Source of the DNA: JBGOTP01 sp041476545
GTDB lineage: Bacteria > Acidobacteriota > Vicinamibacteria > Vicinamibacterales > CAVVIG01
Direction of reading: 5' to 3'
NCBI GenBank assembly: GCA_041476545.1
Contig: JBGOTP010000219.1
Coordinates: forward strand, 1-8,811
DNA: 8,811 nt
The position numbers were made by a program, and so were the translations under genes. This document shows positions 6,839 through 8,811 of this stretch, one piece after another; the first letter of the stretch is position 1; each line of letters opens with the position of its first letter. Below the pieces are notes generated by a model, which was given only the letters and a program-made list of their open reading frames with translations, was not told the DNA's origin and searched no databases.

Positions 6839-7968
6839 CTATACAGTCTGAAACTTTCGAACCGCCCGAATTCAATAGCCTCCCTAATCCGCCGGAGGGT
6901 GTCAAGGTAAAACTGCAGATTATGCAACGTGTTAAGGGTTGCCGCGTTCATCTCCCCCGCAAGAAACAAGTGACGCAGGTAGCTGCGTGAAAATGTCCGG
7001 CATGTATAGCAACCGCAGGCCGAATCGGCGGGCCGGTCGTCCTCTGCAAACTGCGCGTTCTTGATATTGAGGCGGCCTTCGCTGGTAAAGAGTTGTCCGT
7101 TACGGGCGTTCCTCGTCGGGAGCACGCAATCGAAGAGGTCCACGCCCCTGGCCACGGCTTCGACGAGGTCTTCCGGCGTGCCGACGCCCATCAGATAGCG
7201 GGGCTGGTGCACTGGCAGGACCGCCGTTGTCCGCTCCACGATGTCGTACATGATATCCGCCGGTTCGCCGACGCTCAGGCCCCCGATGGCGTACGCGTCG
7301 AACCCAATCGCCACCGTTTCCCGCGCGCTTTGTTCGCGAAGCGCGGGGAAGACACCGCCTTGCACGATGCCAAACTGCGCTTGGCCCGGATTGGTGACGA
7401 CGACACCCTCGACCGGGCCGGCCCGCAGCGCCGACTGCCGATCGCGCGCGCGTCGGGCCCACCGCACCGTGCGCTCCATGGACTGGCGTGCGATCTCCTC
7501 CGCGACGGGATACGCCACGCATTCGTCGAGCGTCATCGCCACATCCGACCCCAACTGGCTCTGAATGTCCGCGGCCCGCTCCGGGGTCAGAAGGCGCGAG
7601 GATCCGTCGAGGTGCGATTGAAAGCGCACGCCGTGCTCGTCGATGGTCCGACGGGAGGCAAGACTGAACACCTGATAGCCGCCGCTGTCGGTCAGGATCG
7701 GCTTGGTCCACGCGATGAACCGGTGCAGCCCGCCGCGCCGCGCGATCAGGTCGTCGCCGGGCCGCAAATGGAGATGGTACGTGTTGCTCAGCAGAATCTC
7801 GGCACCGGCGGCTTCCAGATCGCGGTGCGTCACGCCCTTCACCGCGCCCTGCGTGCCGACCGGCATGAATGCCGGCGTCTCGACCCCGCCGTGCGCCGTG
7901 CGCATGACGCCACGACGGGCGCGGCCATCGGTGTGGGAGACGCGGAAGTCGAACGGACCGTCTGACAT
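6835..7968 (-). CDS. tgt: tRNA-guanine(34) transglycosylase (queuine tRNA-ribosyltransferase)
   Basis: Tgt exchanges guanine-34 for preQ1 in tRNAs with GUN anticodons, the committing step in queuosine formation on tRNA. From ATG 7968 the protein is 377 residues, the usual length. Motifs: ILTDSGGYQVFSL (91-103) with D94, substrate-binding DEC (148-150), FGIVQGG (199-205), AIGGLSVGEP (227-236) and the nucleophile D280 in GVDLFDCVLPTRNARNG (275-291). The zinc site is C318, C320, C323 and H349 (CxCx2C...H). The reading frame stays open upstream to 8112, but that 48-residue extension matches no part of Tgt and overlaps the divergent exported-protein gene, so 7968 is chosen. No clear SD precedes it. 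It is the first gene of the minus-strand operon; no queA is seen upstream. Assignment is certain, start about 85% sure. Confidence 0.96.
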   Translation of the reverse strand: MSDGPFDFRVSHTDGRARRGVMRTAHGGVETPAFMPVGTQGAVKGVTHRDLEAAGAEILLSNTYHLHLRPGDDLIARRGGLHRFIAWTKPILTDSGGYQVFSLASRRTIDEHGVRFQSHLDGSSRLLTPERAADIQSQLGSDVAMTLDECVAYPVAEEIARQSMERTVRWARRARDRQSALRAGPVEGVVVTNPGQAQFGIVQGGVFPALREQSARETVAIGFDAYAIGGLSVGEPADIMYDIVERTTAVLPVHQPRYLMGVGTPEDLVEAVARGVDLFDCVLPTRNARNGQLFTSEGRLNIKNAQFAEDDRPADSACGCYTCRTFSRSYLRHLFLAGEMNAATLNTLHNLQFYLDTLRRIREAIEFGRFESFRLYR

Positions 7969-7988
7969 GGGCGCGGTAAGTCTACAAT
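7962..7988 (+). promoter_or_regulatory. Candidate sigma-70-like promoter for the TPR gene
   Basis: On the plus strand CTGACA (7962-7967) and TACAAT (7983-7988) each match the -35 and -10 consensus at five of six positions, with a 15-base spacer that is shorter than the ideal 17. Transcription would start near 7995, just after the in-frame ATG at 7991, which favours translation from GTG 8012. The -35 box overlaps the start codon of tgt, so expression of the two divergent genes could interfere. Promoter consensus in this lineage is assumed to resemble the standard one. Confidence 0.4.
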
Positions 7989-8011
7989 CTATGAGCGCGG
8001 GGGGAACTCTG

Positions 8012-8811
8012 GTGAAACGAGTCGCACTCATTCTGATCGCCGCAGCCTGCAGTCTGGTACTCAGTGCGCCGGCATCCGCCGCGATCACGGAAGGCCCGCG
8101 GCTGGCGGCCATCTACGACATCATCCTTCAGGCGCGCTTTGCGCAGGCCGGCCAGGAGTTGAGCAGGGCGTGTCCACCAGCGCCCATGGAGGCGTGCCGC
8201 ACGCTGGGCGTCGTCGTGCTCTGGTGGCAGGTCCTGATGGATCCCTATAGCCGCGAGCTCGACGATCGACTGCAGCGAGAGGCGAAGGCCTCGATCGCTG
8301 CGGCCGAAGCCTGGACGCGACGGGAGCCTCGGCGAGGGGAAAGCTGGTTCTACCTGGCGGGGGCATACGCGCCGCTTGTGCAGTGGCAGGCCATGCGCGG
8401 CCAGCGTCTGGCTGGCGCGCGCAACGGCAACCGCATCCGGGTGGCGCTCGAACGGGCGATTGCGCTCGACCCGCAATTGCGCGATGCCTACTTTGGCATC
8501 GGGATGTACCACTACTGGGCCGATGTCGCGCCGGTCATGGCCAAGATGCTGCGCATGCTGCTGTTCCTGCCCGGCGGCGATCGGGAGAAGGGGCTCCGCG
8601 AGATGCAGCAAGCCCGCGATCAAGGCGTGCTGCTCGCCGGCGAAGCCGACTTTCAACTGCACTGGCTGTATCTGTGGTTCGAGAACAAGCCGTCGCAGGC
8701 GCTGGATCTCGTACGGAGTCTTGACGCCCGGTACCCCTCGAACCCGATGTTTCTGACGCGCATCGCGGAAATCGAGAACGAATACATGCACGATCACCGC
8801 GCGAGCGCAGC
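8012..8811 (+). CDS. Exported TPR-like protein of unknown function (3' end off the window)
   Basis: This is an incomplete gene of 266 codons up to the right edge. The GTG at 8012 gives a clean signal peptide: basic MKR, hydrophobic core LILIAAACSLVLSA, likely cleavage after ASA at residue 23. It has a G-rich SD (GGGGGGAA, 7999-8006) six bases away. An in-frame ATG at 7991 is the alternative, but it lacks an SD and probably lies upstream of the transcript start. The mature part is helical with TPR-like spacing: AEAWTRREPRRGESWFYLAG (about 98-117), ALERAIALDPQLRDAYFGIG (145-164), then a motif with FLPGGDREKGLREMQQA (185-201) and ALDLVRSLDARYPSNPMFL (230-248). Such proteins usually scaffold assemblies in the periplasm or at the outer membrane. 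I recognise the repeat type but not a named family, so no specific role is proposed. Confidence 0.8.
   Translation, partial: MKRVALILIAAACSLVLSAPASAAITEGPRLAAIYDIILQARFAQAGQELSRACPPAPMEACRTLGVVVLWWQVLMDPYSRELDDRLQREAKASIAAAEAWTRREPRRGESWFYLAGAYAPLVQWQAMRGQRLAGARNGNRIRVALERAIALDPQLRDAYFGIGMYHYWADVAPVMAKMLRMLLFLPGGDREKGLREMQQARDQGVLLAGEADFQLHWLYLWFENKPSQALDLVRSLDARYPSNPMFLTRIAEIENEYMHDHRASA

Noticed and set aside
7969..8112. 48-codon N-terminal extension of tgt
   Set aside because: The extension has no similarity to Tgt, lies over the signal peptide of the divergent gene, and would make the protein longer than the family norm; ATG 7968 gives 377 residues.
7982..8797. 271-codon minus-strand open frame opposite the TPR gene
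   Set aside because: The plus strand has a signal peptide, SD, promoter and TPR-like pattern; the minus-strand product shows no domain or sensible start context.

Overview
This window is a GC-rich stretch of bacterial chromosome made almost entirely of housekeeping genes. Six genes sit on the minus strand behind one another and a seventh is divergent on the plus strand. Both ends cut through a gene. The gene content (tgt-yajC-secD-secF, uppP, a DUF502 membrane protein, and a divergent-type proton pyrophosphatase), the GC-rich codon use and the style of the secreted TPR protein suggest a Gram-negative environmental bacterium. Acidobacteriota, perhaps Vicinamibacteria, is my best guess, but this is inferred from gene style and not from any marker gene.

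Layout from right to left, which is the direction of minus-strand transcription. At 7991-8811 a plus-strand gene encodes an exported TPR-like protein and runs off the right edge. A short divergent intergenic region of about 40 bases separates it from tgt (queuine tRNA-ribosyltransferase, 6835-7968). tgt overlaps yajC by 4 bases (ATGA). yajC is followed after 3 bases by secD, and secD after 2 bases by secF. This is the classical tgt-yajC-secDF translocon operon, very tightly packed. A 111-base gap (3780-3890) follows and is filled by an unusual repeat: a 7-base-phased array with inverted copies. Next comes uppP (undecaprenyl-diphosphatase), whose stop codon directly abuts the GTG start of a DUF502 membrane protein. 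After 61 bases containing a hairpin comes hppA, a membrane-bound proton-pumping pyrophosphatase, whose last residues lie beyond the left edge.

How the genes fit together: SecD, SecF and YajC are the ancillary translocon that uses the proton-motive force to help complete protein export. HppA recycles the energy of PPi released by biosynthesis into a proton gradient. UppP dephosphorylates undecaprenyl-PP for cell wall and surface polysaccharide synthesis. Tgt modifies the wobble base of certain tRNAs and shares the operon by ancient synteny and not by pathway. The whole window is therefore envelope energetics and biogenesis plus tRNA modification.

I see no mobile element, CRISPR array, tRNA, rRNA or defence system, and nothing that clearly amounts to an undescribed system. 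The points most worth a second look are the hybrid motif set of HppA, the 7-base-phased repeat that replaces the leader of uppP, and the promoter geometry that decides the start of the TPR gene.
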